A stretch of 64,000 nt of DNA from Brenneria goodwinii (GTDB lineage Bacteria; Pseudomonadota; Gammaproteobacteria; Enterobacterales; Enterobacteriaceae), in the NCBI RefSeq assembly GCF_002291445.1, contig NZ_CP014137.1, positions 310,001-374,000 of the forward strand, read 5' to 3'. A model generated the notes under the pieces. The model saw nothing but the letters and a program-made list of their open reading frames with translations, was not told the DNA's origin and made no database searches. Positions within the stretch are counted from its first letter, which is position 1; every line of letters starts with the position of its first letter. Positions 42,471 through 52,161 of this stretch are shown here, in pieces. The position numbers were made by a program, and so were the translations under genes.

Positions 42471-43325
42471 TCATACGGTCAAATCGACCTGCTGGTTATC
42501 AATTAAACGCGCCTTACCCAACCAGGCGGCCATTAATACCACCGCTCGGGAACTCTCCGTCGTCAACGGCAGCAGCGTTTCGGCGTCGCGAATAAATAGC
42601 TCGTCCGGCGTGAATCCGGCTTGTTTCAGTTGCTCTTCGGTCTGAGCCAGTAATTCATCCAACTGACGATTGCCATCCGCCAACTGCGCCACAACGGTCG
42701 CCATGATTCGGTTTAGCCGCGGCGCGATCTGGCGCTGTTCGGCGCTGAGATAACCATTGCGGGAACTGAGAGCCAGCCCGTCTTTCGCGCGTACAATCGG
42801 TACGCCGATAATGCTGATGTCATAACCCATATCGCTGACGAGCTGGCGGATTAGCGCCAACTGTTGATAATCTTTTTCGCCAAAGCAGGCCAGGTCGGGC
42901 TGTACCATGTTAAACAGCTTGCTCACAATGGTCGCGACGCCCCGGAAATGACCGGGACGGCTGGCGCCTTCCAGCATATAAGAAAGACCGGGAACTTCGA
43001 CAAACGTTTGCTCTTCCAGCCCGTTCGGGTATATCGCATCCGGACTTGGCGCGAAAACCAGATCGACCTCGCGCCGAGTCAGCTTCTCACAGTCTTCCTG
43101 CAACGTTCGTGGATAGTGGGTCAGATCGTCCGGTCGTTCAAACTGCATCGGGTTGACGAAAATACTGACAACCACGATATCAGCGCGTGCCCTGGCTTCA
43201 TCAACCAACCTCATATGCCCATCGTGTAAATTACCCATCGTGGGAACCAGGGCGATACGTTTCCCCTCCTGGCGCCAGCGACGGATTTCACGACGCAGCA
43301 GTAGAGGGGTTTCAATAATCAACAC
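42471..43325 (-). CDS. panC: Pantothenate synthetase
   Basis: Joins pantoate and beta-alanine using ATP. 284 aa from a GTG at 43325, with AAGGAG seven bases upstream; this aligns with the E. coli start MLIIET. The nucleotidyltransferase motifs are [14 protein letters not shown] (HxGH-type) and the KMSKS-like [21 protein letters not shown] and FGEKDYQQL are further family signatures. Separated from panB by a dispersed-repeat copy. Confidence 0.96.
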   Translation of the reverse strand: MLIIETPLLLRREIRRWRQEGKRIALVPTMGNLHDGHMRLVDEARARADIVVVSIFVNPMQFERPDDLTHYPRTLQEDCEKLTRREVDLVFAPSPDAIYPNGLEEQTFVEVPGLSYMLEGASRPGHFRGVATIVSKLFNMVQPDLACFGEKDYQQLALIRQLVSDMGYDISIIGVPIVRAKDGLALSSRNGYLSAEQRQIAPRLNRIMATVVAQLADGNRQLDELLAQTEEQLKQAGFTPDELFIRDAETLLPLTTESSRAVVLMAAWLGKARLIDNQQVDLTV

Positions 43326-43353
43326 GTCTACACTCCTTAACGAAAGCAGCACA

Positions 43354-43479
43354 TATATCCTTCATCTTTCAAGCTGCATCTGCGTTGGCTTCCCTTACTC
43401 GCCCCAGTCACTTACTTGAGTAAGCTCCTGGGGATTCATTCGGTTGCCGCCTTGATGCAACTCGAAACCTATTGGATAT
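43354..43479. repeat. Dispersed palindromic repeat, copy 2 (126 bp)
   Basis: From TATATCC to GGATAT, with left arm TCATCTTTCAAGCTGCA and right arm TGCAACTCGAAACCTATTGG. An inner inverted repeat flanks CTTACTTGAGTAAG. It occupies the panB-panC gap and ends just at the panB stop (43481). Confidence 0.82.
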
Positions 43480-43480
43480 T

Positions 43481-44275
43481 TTAATGGAAAGAATGTTCTT
43501 CGGCTGGATAAGTACCTTGTTCAACTTCCTGCACATAAAGACGCGCGGCCGCGCGGATGTCGCCGCTTTGCGCCAAAAAATTCTTGGCAAATTTGGGCGT
43601 CTTTTCACCCGTGATGCCAAATGCGTCATGCATGACCAGAATTTGCCCATCGGTAACGTTGCCTGCGCCGATACCGATAACCGGAATAGAGAGGGCTTCA
43701 GTGATGCGTTTCGCCAACGCCACTGGCACGCATTCCAGCACCAGCAGCTGCGCCCCGGCCTGTTCTATGGCCCTGGCATCATCGAAGAGTTGATTGGCTG
43801 CGGCTTCATCCCGGCCCTGGACTTTATAACCGCCGAAAATATTGACGGACTGCGGCGTCAGACCTAAATGACCGCACACGGGAACGGCGCGTTCCGTCAG
43901 CATCCGCACGGTTGGCGCCAGCCAACTCCCTCCTTCCAGTTTCACCATGTTTGCGCCTGCGCGCATCAGTTCCGCCGCCTGGCCGAATGCGTGTTCCGGC
44001 GTGGAATAGCTCATGAACGGCATGTCGGAAAGGAGCAAGGCAAGCGGCGCGCCGCGGCGGACGCACTGTGTGTGGTAAACCACATCATTGATGGTTACGG
44101 GCAGGGTGGAGTCGTGCCCTTGTAGTGTCATACCCAGTGAGTCGCCAATCAGCATCACCCGGATGCCTTGTTCAAAAAATAAACGGGCAAAGCTGGCGTC
44201 GTAAGCGGTAATTGAGGCGAACTTCCGCTGCTCTTGTTTCCATTGGCGCAAGTGGGATAGGGTCGTCGGTTTCAT
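43481..44275 (-). CDS. panB: Ketopantoate hydroxymethyltransferase
   Basis: First committed step of pantothenate synthesis, 5,10-methylene-THF plus ketoisovalerate to ketopantoate. 264 aa; family motifs [59 protein letters not shown] and IGIGAG. Upstream gene of the panB-panC-panD series, though a repeat copy lies between it and panC. Confidence 0.97.
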   Translation of the reverse strand: MKPTTLSHLRQWKQEQRKFASITAYDASFARLFFEQGIRVMLIGDSLGMTLQGHDSTLPVTINDVVYHTQCVRRGAPLALLLSDMPFMSYSTPEHAFGQAAELMRAGANMVKLEGGSWLAPTVRMLTERAVPVCGHLGLTPQSVNIFGGYKVQGRDEAAANQLFDDARAIEQAGAQLLVLECVPVALAKRITEALSIPVIGIGAGNVTDGQILVMHDAFGITGEKTPKFAKNFLAQSGDIRAAARLYVQEVEQGTYPAEEHSFH

Positions 44276-44384
44276 GACAGCCTTCCTAAATCAATCAATA
44301 GGGCGAAGAAGTAAGGTGGATCATTCTAATGGATGCGAACGGACAGCGATAGCGATCAAACGCTCACTTGGATCAACACTTAGG

Positions 44385-44882
44385 TCAGCCGACGCTGTCG
44401 TTATCCCAAAGGGTTAAGCCGTTGCGGTCGATGTGCGTCAGAAGGCGCGAAAGCGGCTCGCCATCGGGTAAAACCAGTTCGGGAGCGATCTCCGCCAGTG
44501 GATAGAGCATAAATTCGCGGTTTTTCATATCGTAGTGGGGAATGATCAGTCGCGGTGTGTTGATGACCGCGTTGCCGAATAACAGGATATCCAGATCCAG
44601 CGTGCGGGGGCCCCAACGATGCGCTTTACGCTCCCGCCCCTGTTCCCGCTCAATGGCTTGCGTATGATCCAACAGTTGTTCAACGCCCAGGGCGCTCTCC
44701 AGTTCCGCCACGGCGTTCAGGTAATCGGGCTGATCCTGCGGGCCCAGCGGCCGGCTACGATAAAAGGATGAACAGCGGACCAAACGGGTTTGCGGCACGG
44801 CATCCAGCGCGTTCAGGGCCGCTCGCGCCTGCTGCAGCGGGGACGCGAGATTGCTGCCCAACGCCAGATACACGCGTGTCAT
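44385..44882 (-). CDS. folK: 6-hydroxymethyl-7,8-dihydropterin pyrophosphokinase
   Basis: Folate synthesis enzyme that activates the pterin with ATP. 165 aa from the ATG at 44882, which overlaps the pcnB stop by one base (TGATG). Motifs: LALGSNLASPLQQA, SSFYRSRPLGPQDQPDYLNAV and the metal-binding RWGPRTLDLDILLFG, IPHYDMKNREFMLYPL. The larger frame reaching 45023 overlaps pcnB and is not used. Confidence 0.96.
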   Translation of the reverse strand: MTRVYLALGSNLASPLQQARAALNALDAVPQTRLVRCSSFYRSRPLGPQDQPDYLNAVAELESALGVEQLLDHTQAIEREQGRERKAHRWGPRTLDLDILLFGNAVINTPRLIIPHYDMKNREFMLYPLAEIAPELVLPDGEPLSRLLTHIDRNGLTLWDNDSVG

Positions 44883-46297
44883 CAGGCATTTTCTCTGCGA
44901 GCGGCGGCTGGCTTGCGTGGGCGGCGCGGACGGGAGCGGCGGTGGGGCGTCGGGCCGTCGTTCAGCGAATTCAGCATGGTCTGCTGACGCGGCGGCGGCG
45001 CGACCTGGAACTCTCCCCACCATTGCGCCAGACGCAATAGCTCCTGATGATTCTCTATTTCGGCGCGCAGGCAGAGCAAATCATAGGCCGCCCGGAATTT
45101 TGGATGTTCCATCAGTTTGTAGGCGCGTTTACCCTGACGCCGTGACAGGCGCAGTTGCAATTGCCAGATATCGCGAACTAATGAGGTAATGCGTTTGGGG
45201 ATGGCCAGCGAACGGCATTGCTCATCCAGAATGTCATTCATCGCCAGTGAGAACGCATCAAAATAGGCCAGACCGCTTTCTTGCGCCAGCTTTTGCGCAT
45301 GTTCAATCAACGGATACCACAGCATGGCTGAGAACAGGAAAGCCGGGTTAACCCGCATATTGTTTTGCAGACGTTGATCGGTGTTCTTTAACACCTGCTC
45401 GACCATTCGTTCCAGCGTCGTGTCGCCGGCTTCGGTAAAGTTACCGCTGATTAACGGGAACAGCGGCTGGAATAGCTGGTATTCACACAGCATCTTGTAA
45501 GTCGGATGACCGTAACCGGTCTGCAGCAGCTTCAGCGACTCTTCAAACATCCGCGCCGCCGGGATATCGTGTAGCAAGGCGGCAAGCCGGGGAATCGGTT
45601 CGGCGGTTTCGCGGCTGATGGTCATACCCAGTTTGGCGGCGAAGCGAACGGCGCGCAGCATGCGCACAGGATCTTCGCGGTAGCGGGTTTCCGGGTCGCC
45701 GATCATGCGAATAACCCCCTGACGCAGATCGTTCAGGCCGTCGGTGTAGTCCCGTACGGTGAAATCGGAAATGCTGTAATAGAGGCTATTGATAGAGAAA
45801 TCGCGGCGTTGCGCGTCTTCCTCGATGGAACCAAAAATATTATCACGCAACAGCATGCCGCTCTGGGCCTGCTGGGCCGAGTTCTTCGCTTCTTGCTGCT
45901 CCAGATGCTGATCGTGATGTCCGCGGAAAGTGGCGACTTCGATCACTTCCGGCCCAAACATGACGTGGGCCAAACGGAAACGACGGCCGACCAGACGGCA
46001 GTTGCGGAATAGTTTACGTACCTGATCGGGAGTGGCGTTGGTGGTGATATCAAAATCTTTCGGCTTTTTGCCCAACAGCAGGTCACGAACACCGCCGCCG
46101 ACCAGATAAGCATCAAAGCCCGCTTTACTCAGGCGATAAAGTACTTTCAGTGCGTTATCACTGATATCACTGCGTGAAATATTATGTTGGTCACGCGGGA
46201 TCACGGTCAGATGTTGACGCGGTTCCTCGGTTTCGACCGTTTCGTTCTCACGATTCAGTACTTTACGGCAAAAATTAGCGACTCGGGTAAAGATAAT
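44882..46297 (-). CDS. pcnB: Poly(A) polymerase I, non-ATG start
   Basis: Adds poly(A) tails that promote RNA decay. About 471 aa. No ATG, GTG or TTG fits the N-terminus: the conserved [11 protein letters not shown] is preceded only by ATT (46297-46295) and ATC (46294-46292), three bases after GAGG. E. coli pcnB is known to start at AUU, so a rare start is expected here too; the exact codon is uncertain. Nucleotidyltransferase motifs are [13 protein letters not shown] and [32 protein letters not shown] and the basic tail ([16 protein letters not shown]) are also typical. Coupled to folK. Confidence 0.94.
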   Translation of the reverse strand: MIFTRVANFCRKVLNRENETVETEEPRQHLTVIPRDQHNISRSDISDNALKVLYRLSKAGFDAYLVGGGVRDLLLGKKPKDFDITTNATPDQVRKLFRNCRLVGRRFRLAHVMFGPEVIEVATFRGHHDQHLEQQEAKNSAQQAQSGMLLRDNIFGSIEEDAQRRDFSINSLYYSISDFTVRDYTDGLNDLRQGVIRMIGDPETRYREDPVRMLRAVRFAAKLGMTISRETAEPIPRLAALLHDIPAARMFEESLKLLQTGYGHPTYKMLCEYQLFQPLFPLISGNFTEAGDTTLERMVEQVLKNTDQRLQNNMRVNPAFLFSAMLWYPLIEHAQKLAQESGLAYFDAFSLAMNDILDEQCRSLAIPKRITSLVRDIWQLQLRLSRRQGKRAYKLMEHPKFRAAYDLLCLRAEIENHQELLRLAQWWGEFQVAPPPRQQTMLNSLNDGPTPHRRSRPRRPRKPAAARRENA

Positions 46298-46415
46298 ACA
46301 CCTCGATAGTGATGAATAATTTAAAGACACAACAAAAAACTTTTGGGAGAAGTTTTTGACGTCGCTCCCAGCGACGGCCCGCAAGGGCGGCGCGCTATAA
46401 AAAAATAGCGGCTAA

Positions 46416-47336
46416 TCATAGCTCACCAGGCTCAGTTTGAGAATGCTGATGTGATCGACGGCCGATTTTTGCCGCTTGCCGGGGGATTGACGAAAGCGAC
46501 CAATGCGCGACAGACCACTCAAGTAATGCCGGGAGCGTTAAGTCTTGCCAGCTTTCAGGCAATGGCTGACGCAGAAACTCTAATGCGGCGATCAATACCG
46601 GACGCGGATCGCTATTCGGCAACGACGGGGCGTGATTTTGTTTGGAGAGTTTATGCCCGTCCGCATTCAGCACCAGCGGCAGATGGATATAAGCGGGTTC
46701 GTTATAGCCCAACTGGCGATATAACGAAATTTGTCGCACCGTGGGTTCTATCAGATCCGCTCCGCGCACAATCTCCGTGACGTTCTGTTCATGATCGTCG
46801 ACGACCACGGCCAGATTATAGGCAAACAGCCCGTCGCGACGATGAATAATAAAATCTTCGCTCGCTAATGCCGGATCCGCATGAATCTCGCCACTTAGCT
46901 CATCATGGAAGCGGAAGACCGGCGTGGTCTGTCGTATGCGGATCGCGGCATTTTCCGCTGGCAGATTACGATCCCGGCAGTGGCCGTCATATCGGCCGCC
47001 GATCTGCTGGATACGGCTACGGGGACAGGTGCAATAGTAGCTCAGTCCTTGTCGAGCGATCCAGTGGAGTACCTCTTGATACCGCGCATGGCGCTGTGAC
47101 TGATAGGTCACTTCGCCGTCCCAATAAAGGCCATAGTGCTCTAACTGGGAGAGAATTCGCGTGGCGGCGCCGGGAATTTCACGAGGAGGATCGATATCTT
47201 CAATACGAACCAGCCAACGCCCATGACGGGCACGAGCTTGCAGATAACTGCCGAGCGCGGCAATCAGTGAACCGAAGTGCAGATCGCCAGACGGGGATGG
47301 GGCAAAGCGACCGGTGTAATAATCTGTTTTAGACAT
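46416..47336 (-). CDS. gluQ: Glutamyl-Q tRNA(Asp) synthetase
   Basis: Attaches glutamate to queuosine in the anticodon of tRNA-Asp. 306 aa, a truncated GluRS without anticodon-binding domain. HIGH-type motif in [16 protein letters not shown], zinc-binding cysteines in [10 protein letters not shown] and YDGHC, and KMSKS-like KLSKQNH. The C-terminus ([20 protein letters not shown]) diverges from E. coli. Both tRNA-Asp genes of this window encode its substrate. It lies between dksA and pcnB, as in E. coli. Confidence 0.95.
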   Translation of the reverse strand: MSKTDYYTGRFAPSPSGDLHFGSLIAALGSYLQARARHGRWLVRIEDIDPPREIPGAATRILSQLEHYGLYWDGEVTYQSQRHARYQEVLHWIARQGLSYYCTCPRSRIQQIGGRYDGHCRDRNLPAENAAIRIRQTTPVFRFHDELSGEIHADPALASEDFIIHRRDGLFAYNLAVVVDDHEQNVTEIVRGADLIEPTVRQISLYRQLGYNEPAYIHLPLVLNADGHKLSKQNHAPSLPNSDPRPVLIAALEFLRQPLPESWQDLTLPALLEWSVAHWSLSSIPRQAAKIGRRSHQHSQTEPGEL

Positions 47337-47435
47337 AAAGTTAAGAACAACGCCGCGATACCCGGCATTTTACAAGCCGCAGGTATGCTGGCCGCTCTCA
47401 ATAATTCGCCCTTTTGCGGGCCGGTAAACAATTAA

Positions 47436-47452
47436 GCGGGAATCATTCCCGC
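47436..47452 (-). terminator. Probable dksA terminator and neighbouring inverted repeat
   Basis: GCGGGAA-TCA-TTCCCGC is followed on the minus strand by TTAATTGTTT. A second inverted repeat, CTATCCCTG / CAGGGATAG (47458-47466, 47486-47494), lies between it and the dksA stop. Confidence 0.6.
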
Positions 47453-47511
47453 AGTATCTATCCCTGGGCGCGATGGTCTTGTCCGCAGGGATAGACTGTT
47501 AGGATGAGTGA

Positions 47512-47967
47512 TTATCCTGCCATCTGCTTTTCGCGTATTTCCGCCAGGGTCTTGCAGTCAATACACAAATCAGCTGTTGGACGGGCTTCCAGACGACGGA
47601 TGCCAATCTCTACGCCGCAGGATTCGCAATAACCGAAGTCTTCATCTTCGATTTTTTGCAACGTTTTGGCGATCTTCTTGATCAGCTTACGTTCACGATC
47701 GCGGTTGCGCAGTTCGAGGCTGAACTCTTCTTCCTGAGCTGCACGATCCACCGGATCGGGAAAATTGGCTGCTTCATCACGCATATGCGATACAGTACGA
47801 TCCACTTCATCCCTGAGTTGGTTGCGCCATGCTTCAAGAATACGCTTGAAATGAGCCAGCTGAGCGGCGTTCATATACTCTTCGCCCGGCTTCTCCTGGT
47901 ACGGCTCTACTCCGGCAATTGCGAGAATGCTCAGAGAAGATGTCTTACGGTTTTGCCCTTCTTGCAT
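47512..47967 (-). CDS. dksA: RNA polymerase-binding transcription factor DksA
   Basis: Binds the RNA polymerase secondary channel and works with ppGpp in the stringent response. 151 aa from the ATG at 47967, the E. coli length and nearly identical. The coiled-coil tip has D71 and D74 (FPDPVDRA), and the zinc finger has CESC and CIDC (C114, C117, C135, C138). Frame extension to 47997 runs into a repeat and is not used. Confidence 0.98.
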   Translation of the reverse strand: MQEGQNRKTSSLSILAIAGVEPYQEKPGEEYMNAAQLAHFKRILEAWRNQLRDEVDRTVSHMRDEAANFPDPVDRAAQEEEFSLELRNRDRERKLIKKIAKTLQKIEDEDFGYCESCGVEIGIRRLEARPTADLCIDCKTLAEIREKQMAG

Positions 47968-48290
47968 GTTGCTTCTCCTACATAACACGACACGCACTAT
48001 ACCCGTCTTACTCGAAGTTACAGCGTTGTTTAGCGCTCCTCATTTATCCGACTAACCTACCTGTGTAGGCGCATCGGATTCACTCGTTTTGCTTTACTGC
48101 AAATCCAATATATTGGGTATATCGACCCCCTAAGGGGGAAAACAGGCCGCTATAAATAACAGATGAAGATTGGGTTGGCAATGGTTCCTGACACCGGCCT
48201 GATAAAGTGTGAGGAACAACGTATTATCATCAGATGATAAACAATGTGTTAGCGTGCTATTGCATGGTCACTTTATTTATCTATTTATCG
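47968..48290. other. dksA-sfsA gap with repeat copy and small palindromes
   Basis: No gene. Next to the dispersed repeat (47998-48121) lies CCCCC-TAA-GGGGG (48126-48138) and, further on, the perfect inverted repeat TTATCATC-A-GATGATAA (48224-48240), which could be an operator in the dksA upstream region. The protein that would bind it is unknown. Confidence 0.6.
47998..48121. repeat. Dispersed palindromic repeat, copy 3 (124 bp)
   Basis: Begins TATACCCG and ends TTGGGTATA, with arms CTCGAAGTTACAG and CTGCAAATCCAATA. It starts 30 bp upstream of the dksA start codon, inside the dksA leader or promoter region. Confidence 0.85.
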
Positions 48291-48995
48291 CTATATTAGT
48301 AACGGCAACCGATCCGTAAGCTTGATGCCATCGGGAGATAATTTGGCGCCATAACATAAAACTTCAACCCCCCGTTGCTGCGCCGCGATGAATAATTCAG
48401 CATAACGCGGGTCAATATGCCGTGCGGGGGAAACCTGTTTGATACCCGAATGCAATACCGCGAAAAACAGCACTGCCCGCTCACCGTTGGCGACGACCTG
48501 TTGCAGTTCCCGCAGATGCTTTTGCCCCCGCAGGGTAATCGCATCGGGAAAATAGCCCTGTCCTTGTTGCAATAATGTAACAGATTTCACCTCAATATAG
48601 CAGTTAATCCTGCCTGGCGCCTGTAATAACAAGTCTATCCGGCTGTTTTCCGAACCGTACTTCATTTCGGTTTTGCAAGACGTATAACTTGCTAACGATT
48701 CTATCCGATTGTCAATCAATGCTTCGTGCAAAAGTGTGTTGGCACGCAGAGTATTCACACAAATCCAGTCGTTCTGCTGTGTCTCGGTCAGTTCCCAACT
48801 ATGCGGATATTTACGTTTGGGGTTGTCGGAGGTGGAGTACCAGACCGTATCGCCGGGTGTTGCACAACCGGTCATGGCGCCGGTATTGGCGCAATGAATC
48901 GTGAGTTCTTTTCCTTCTGGCGTCACCACGTCGGCAAGAAAACGTTTGTAACGTTTAATTAACCTTGCCGGCTGTAAGCGGGGCATATATTGCAT
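48291..48995 (-). CDS. sfsA: DNA-binding protein SfsA
   Basis: 234 aa. E. coli SfsA binds DNA and affects maltose gene expression; structurally it resembles sugar-fermentation-stimulation nucleases. Family segments: [52 protein letters not shown] and [16 protein letters not shown]. Seven bp after thpR on the same strand. Confidence 0.94.
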   Translation of the reverse strand: MQYMPRLQPARLIKRYKRFLADVVTPEGKELTIHCANTGAMTGCATPGDTVWYSTSDNPKRKYPHSWELTETQQNDWICVNTLRANTLLHEALIDNRIESLASYTSCKTEMKYGSENSRIDLLLQAPGRINCYIEVKSVTLLQQGQGYFPDAITLRGQKHLRELQQVVANGERAVLFFAVLHSGIKQVSPARHIDPRYAELFIAAQQRGVEVLCYGAKLSPDGIKLTDRLPLLI

Positions 48996-49002
48996 CGGTA
49001 TC

Positions 49003-49539
49003 CTATTTTTGTTTCGTCAGCGGCCAGCTTGCTATGGCCTGATAGCGAGTCCTGCCATTTTCAAACAGCGACTGGTACAGGGAGAAATGGCGTATGGGAA
49101 TCGACCAGTTGAAATCAGCGGGAGGCAAGGCGACAGGCCGGGTGGCGCCTCGCAACAGAGTGATGTGCGGGTGGAACGGCTGCGCGCTCTGATGACAGCC
49201 GTTGCGAGCCGCCTGAGAGCGCAATAGATCGGCCAATTGCAGTAACCCGCGGGACGCCTGCCGACAACCCATCCACACGACGCCAGGACGCGGCCATTGG
49301 CCCGCGTCATTCAGATTTAGCGTAAATCCGGGTTGGCCGATCCGTCCCGCCAGCGTGCGCAGCGCCTGCTCTTTTTGTGCGCTGACCTCGCCAAGAAAAG
49401 CCAGCGTCAGATGAAGATTGGCGGCCGCAACCGGTCGGCCGGCTTCCGGCGGAAAGTGGTCGGCGCGCCAGCGGACGATCTCCTGCTGGACGTTTTCTGG
49501 CAGCGATAAGGCAAAAAACAGGCGTCGGGTCGGGTGCAT
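49003..49539 (-). CDS. thpR: RNA 2',3'-cyclic phosphodiesterase
   Basis: A 2H-phosphoesterase (LigT) that opens 2',3'-cyclic phosphates. 178 aa with the paired HxTx motifs HLTL (H43) and HITL (H125), and the N-terminal [12 protein letters not shown] typical of the family. Cotranscribed with sfsA; divergent from hrpB. Confidence 0.94.
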   Translation of the reverse strand: MHPTRRLFFALSLPENVQQEIVRWRADHFPPEAGRPVAAANLHLTLAFLGEVSAQKEQALRTLAGRIGQPGFTLNLNDAGQWPRPGVVWMGCRQASRGLLQLADLLRSQAARNGCHQSAQPFHPHITLLRGATRPVALPPADFNWSIPIRHFSLYQSLFENGRTRYQAIASWPLTKQK

Positions 49540-49614
49540 GTCGCTCTCTTAAGTTCTGGTTCCATCCGATGCTACAATGCCTGCCAGTGAAAGTTAACCT
49601 TTACGGAGATTTCT

Positions 49615-52059
49615 GTGATTTTACCGCCCGTCAGTGCCGTCCTGGGTGATGTGATAACCGCGTTGCACATGTCGTCTCAGGTTTTGTTGAATGCGCCGAC
49701 CGGTGCGGGGAAATCAACCTGGCTGCCGTTGCAACTGCTCCGTCAGGGGAAACTGGACGGAAAGATTATCATGCTGGAACCTCGCCGGCTGGCGGTAAAA
49801 AGCGTGGCCTGGCGTCTGGCGCAGCAGTTAGGAGAAGAACCAGGGCAGACGATTGGCTATCGGATGCGCCTGGAAAGCCGCGTCGGCGCGGCAACCCGTC
49901 TGGAGGTCGTCACCGAAGGTATTTTGACGCGCATGCTGCAACAGGATGCCGAACTGAAGGGCGTCGCGCTGGTTGTGCTGGATGAGTTTCACGAACGCAG
50001 TCTACAGGCCGATCTGGCGCTGGCGCTGTTGCTGGACGTTCAGCACGGGCTGCGCGACGATTTAAAGCTCCTGATTATGTCCGCCACGCTGGATAACAGC
50101 CGGCTTGCCACGCGGCTTCCCGATGCGACGACGGTGGTATCGGAAGGGCGCAGTTACCCGGTTGAACGTGACTATTATCCTTTGAATAGTCAGGAACGGC
50201 TGGAAGAGGGCGTCGCCCGTCAGGTAATGCGTTTATTAGCCGAGCAGCCCGGATCGCTGTTGCTGTTTTTGCCCGGCGTCGCCGAAATCAAGCGGGTAAA
50301 TGCTTTGCTGGCGGACAGCGTGGCGGGTGACGTGGATCTGTGCCCTTTATATGGCGCGCTGACGCTGGCGGAACAACAGAAAGCTATTCTGCCGTCGGAT
50401 AAGGGGCGGCGTAAGGTGGTGCTGGCGACCAACATTGCCGAAACCAGTTTGACTATCGAAGGGATCCGGCTCGTGGTGGATAGCGGTCTGGAGCGGACCA
50501 CGCGCTTTGACGTCAAAAGCGGTTTAACCCGGCTGGTTACGCAGCGCATCAGTCAGGCGTCAATGGTGCAGCGTGCCGGACGCGCCGGCCGATTGAGCGC
50601 CGGCGTCTGCTGGCATTTATGTTCTCGTGAACAGGCGGAACGCGCCGCGGCGCAAAGCGATGCTGAAATACTTAACAGCGATCTCGGCAGTTTTTGGCTG
50701 GATCTGTTGCAGTGGGGCTGTACGGACGCCGATCAGTTAATCTGGCTGGATCCGCCGCCGATGCCCGCGCTGCGGGCGGCCCGTCAACTCTTGCATCAAT
50801 TACGCATTACCGACGCGCGGGGCATGTTGACGTCCGAGGGGCGGAAAATCGCCGCATTAGGCTGCGATCCGCGGCTGGCGGCCATGCTGACGGCCGCGGC
50901 ACGGCAGAGTAACGATGCGTTGGCCACGGCGGGGTGTCTGGCGGCGATATTGGAAGAGCCGCCTCGCGGCGGATCGATAAATCTGCTGGATTGGCTGCAT
51001 CGCCCGCTGGCGCACTGGCTGCGGCGGTCACGGCAGCTTACTCGCCGTTTGTCACCGGAATCAGGCCGTATTGATGAAGGATGGGCTGTCTGGCTGCTTG
51101 CTCAGGGGTTTGCCGATCGTATCGCCCGACGGCGCAGTCAGGATGGCCGCTACCAGTTGGCAAACGGCGCCGGAGCGATGATGCCGGCGGATGAAGCGCT
51201 GTCCGGCGCCGATTGGTTATTGGTTCCCGCTTTATTGCAGAACAGTCATAATGCCGATGCGCGAATTTTACTGGCGTTGCCGCTGGATATTGCGCGTTTG
51301 GAACAGCAGTTGCCCGACTTGATTAGCGAACATAACGTGGTGCACTGGGACGAAGAAAAAGGTACTCTGCGCGCCAGCAAACGTAGCCAGATCGGATGCC
51401 TGACGTTACGTTCCCGTCCGTTAAGCAAACCCTCCGATGAGGAGTTACAGCTGGCGATGTTGGCCTGGCTGCGGGAACAAGGACTTGCTGCGCTGAATTG
51501 GAGCCCGGCGGCGCAACAACTGCGCGTTCGGCTGCGGTGCGCCCGCCAGTGGCTGCCCGAGGTAAACTGGCCGCCGGTGGATGAAGAAACCCTGCTGGCG
51601 ACGCTGGAGCAGTGGTTACAGCCGTCTTTGTCCGGCGTGAGGGATTTGCGTGCGTTGCGCCAGATCGATCTGGTTGAGGCGTTAATGCGCTTGCTGGATT
51701 GGCCTTTACGTCAGCGGCTGGATAGGGCGTTGCCCAGTCATTACACGGTGCCGGGCGGCAGTCGTCTGGCGATAACCTATTATGAGGATAAGCCGCCAGT
51801 GCTGGCGGTGCGGATGCAGGAAATGTTTGGCGAACGTCAAAGCCCGATGTTGGCGGAAGGGCGCGTCGCCTTGGTGCTGGAGCTGTTGTCGCCGGCTCAG
51901 CGGCCTTTGCAGATTACGCAAGACCTGGCTGCTTTTTGGCAGGGCGCTTACCGTGAGGTACAAAAAGAGATGAAAGGGCGTTATCCCAAACATGTCTGGC
52001 CGGACGATCCGGCGAATACGGTTCCGACACGGCGCACCAAGAAATATCAGAATCATTAA
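49615..52059 (+). CDS. hrpB: ATP-dependent RNA helicase HrpB
   Basis: 814-aa DEAH-family helicase starting at GTG 49615. Walker A APTGAGKS (27-34), motif II DEFH (in VVLDEFHERSLQADL), motif III SATLD, and motif VI QRAGRAGRL, followed by the HrpB-specific C-terminal domain. Its cellular role is not established. Same position, between thpR and mrcB, as in E. coli. Confidence 0.95.
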   Translation: MILPPVSAVLGDVITALHMSSQVLLNAPTGAGKSTWLPLQLLRQGKLDGKIIMLEPRRLAVKSVAWRLAQQLGEEPGQTIGYRMRLESRVGAATRLEVVTEGILTRMLQQDAELKGVALVVLDEFHERSLQADLALALLLDVQHGLRDDLKLLIMSATLDNSRLATRLPDATTVVSEGRSYPVERDYYPLNSQERLEEGVARQVMRLLAEQPGSLLLFLPGVAEIKRVNALLADSVAGDVDLCPLYGALTLAEQQKAILPSDKGRRKVVLATNIAETSLTIEGIRLVVDSGLERTTRFDVKSGLTRLVTQRISQASMVQRAGRAGRLSAGVCWHLCSREQAERAAAQSDAEILNSDLGSFWLDLLQWGCTDADQLIWLDPPPMPALRAARQLLHQLRITDARGMLTSEGRKIAALGCDPRLAAMLTAAARQSNDALATAGCLAAILEEPPRGGSINLLDWLHRPLAHWLRRSRQLTRRLSPESGRIDEGWAVWLLAQGFADRIARRRSQDGRYQLANGAGAMMPADEALSGADWLLVPALLQNSHNADARILLALPLDIARLEQQLPDLISEHNVVHWDEEKGTLRASKRSQIGCLTLRSRPLSKPSDEELQLAMLAWLREQGLAALNWSPAAQQLRVRLRCARQWLPEVNWPPVDEETLLATLEQWLQPSLSGVRDLRALRQIDLVEALMRLLDWPLRQRLDRALPSHYTVPGGSRLAITYYEDKPPVLAVRMQEMFGERQSPMLAEGRVALVLELLSPAQRPLQITQDLAAFWQGAYREVQKEMKGRYPKHVWPDDPANTVPTRRTKKYQNH

Positions 52060-52161
52060 TTTCAGATGTTTCCTCTTCCTTGAAGAAGGCGCTGGAAACA
52101 GAGTAGGCGCCTTGAGCGTAAAGCAAAAGGGCCGTTACAACCTGACGGAGAAGTAACAAGC

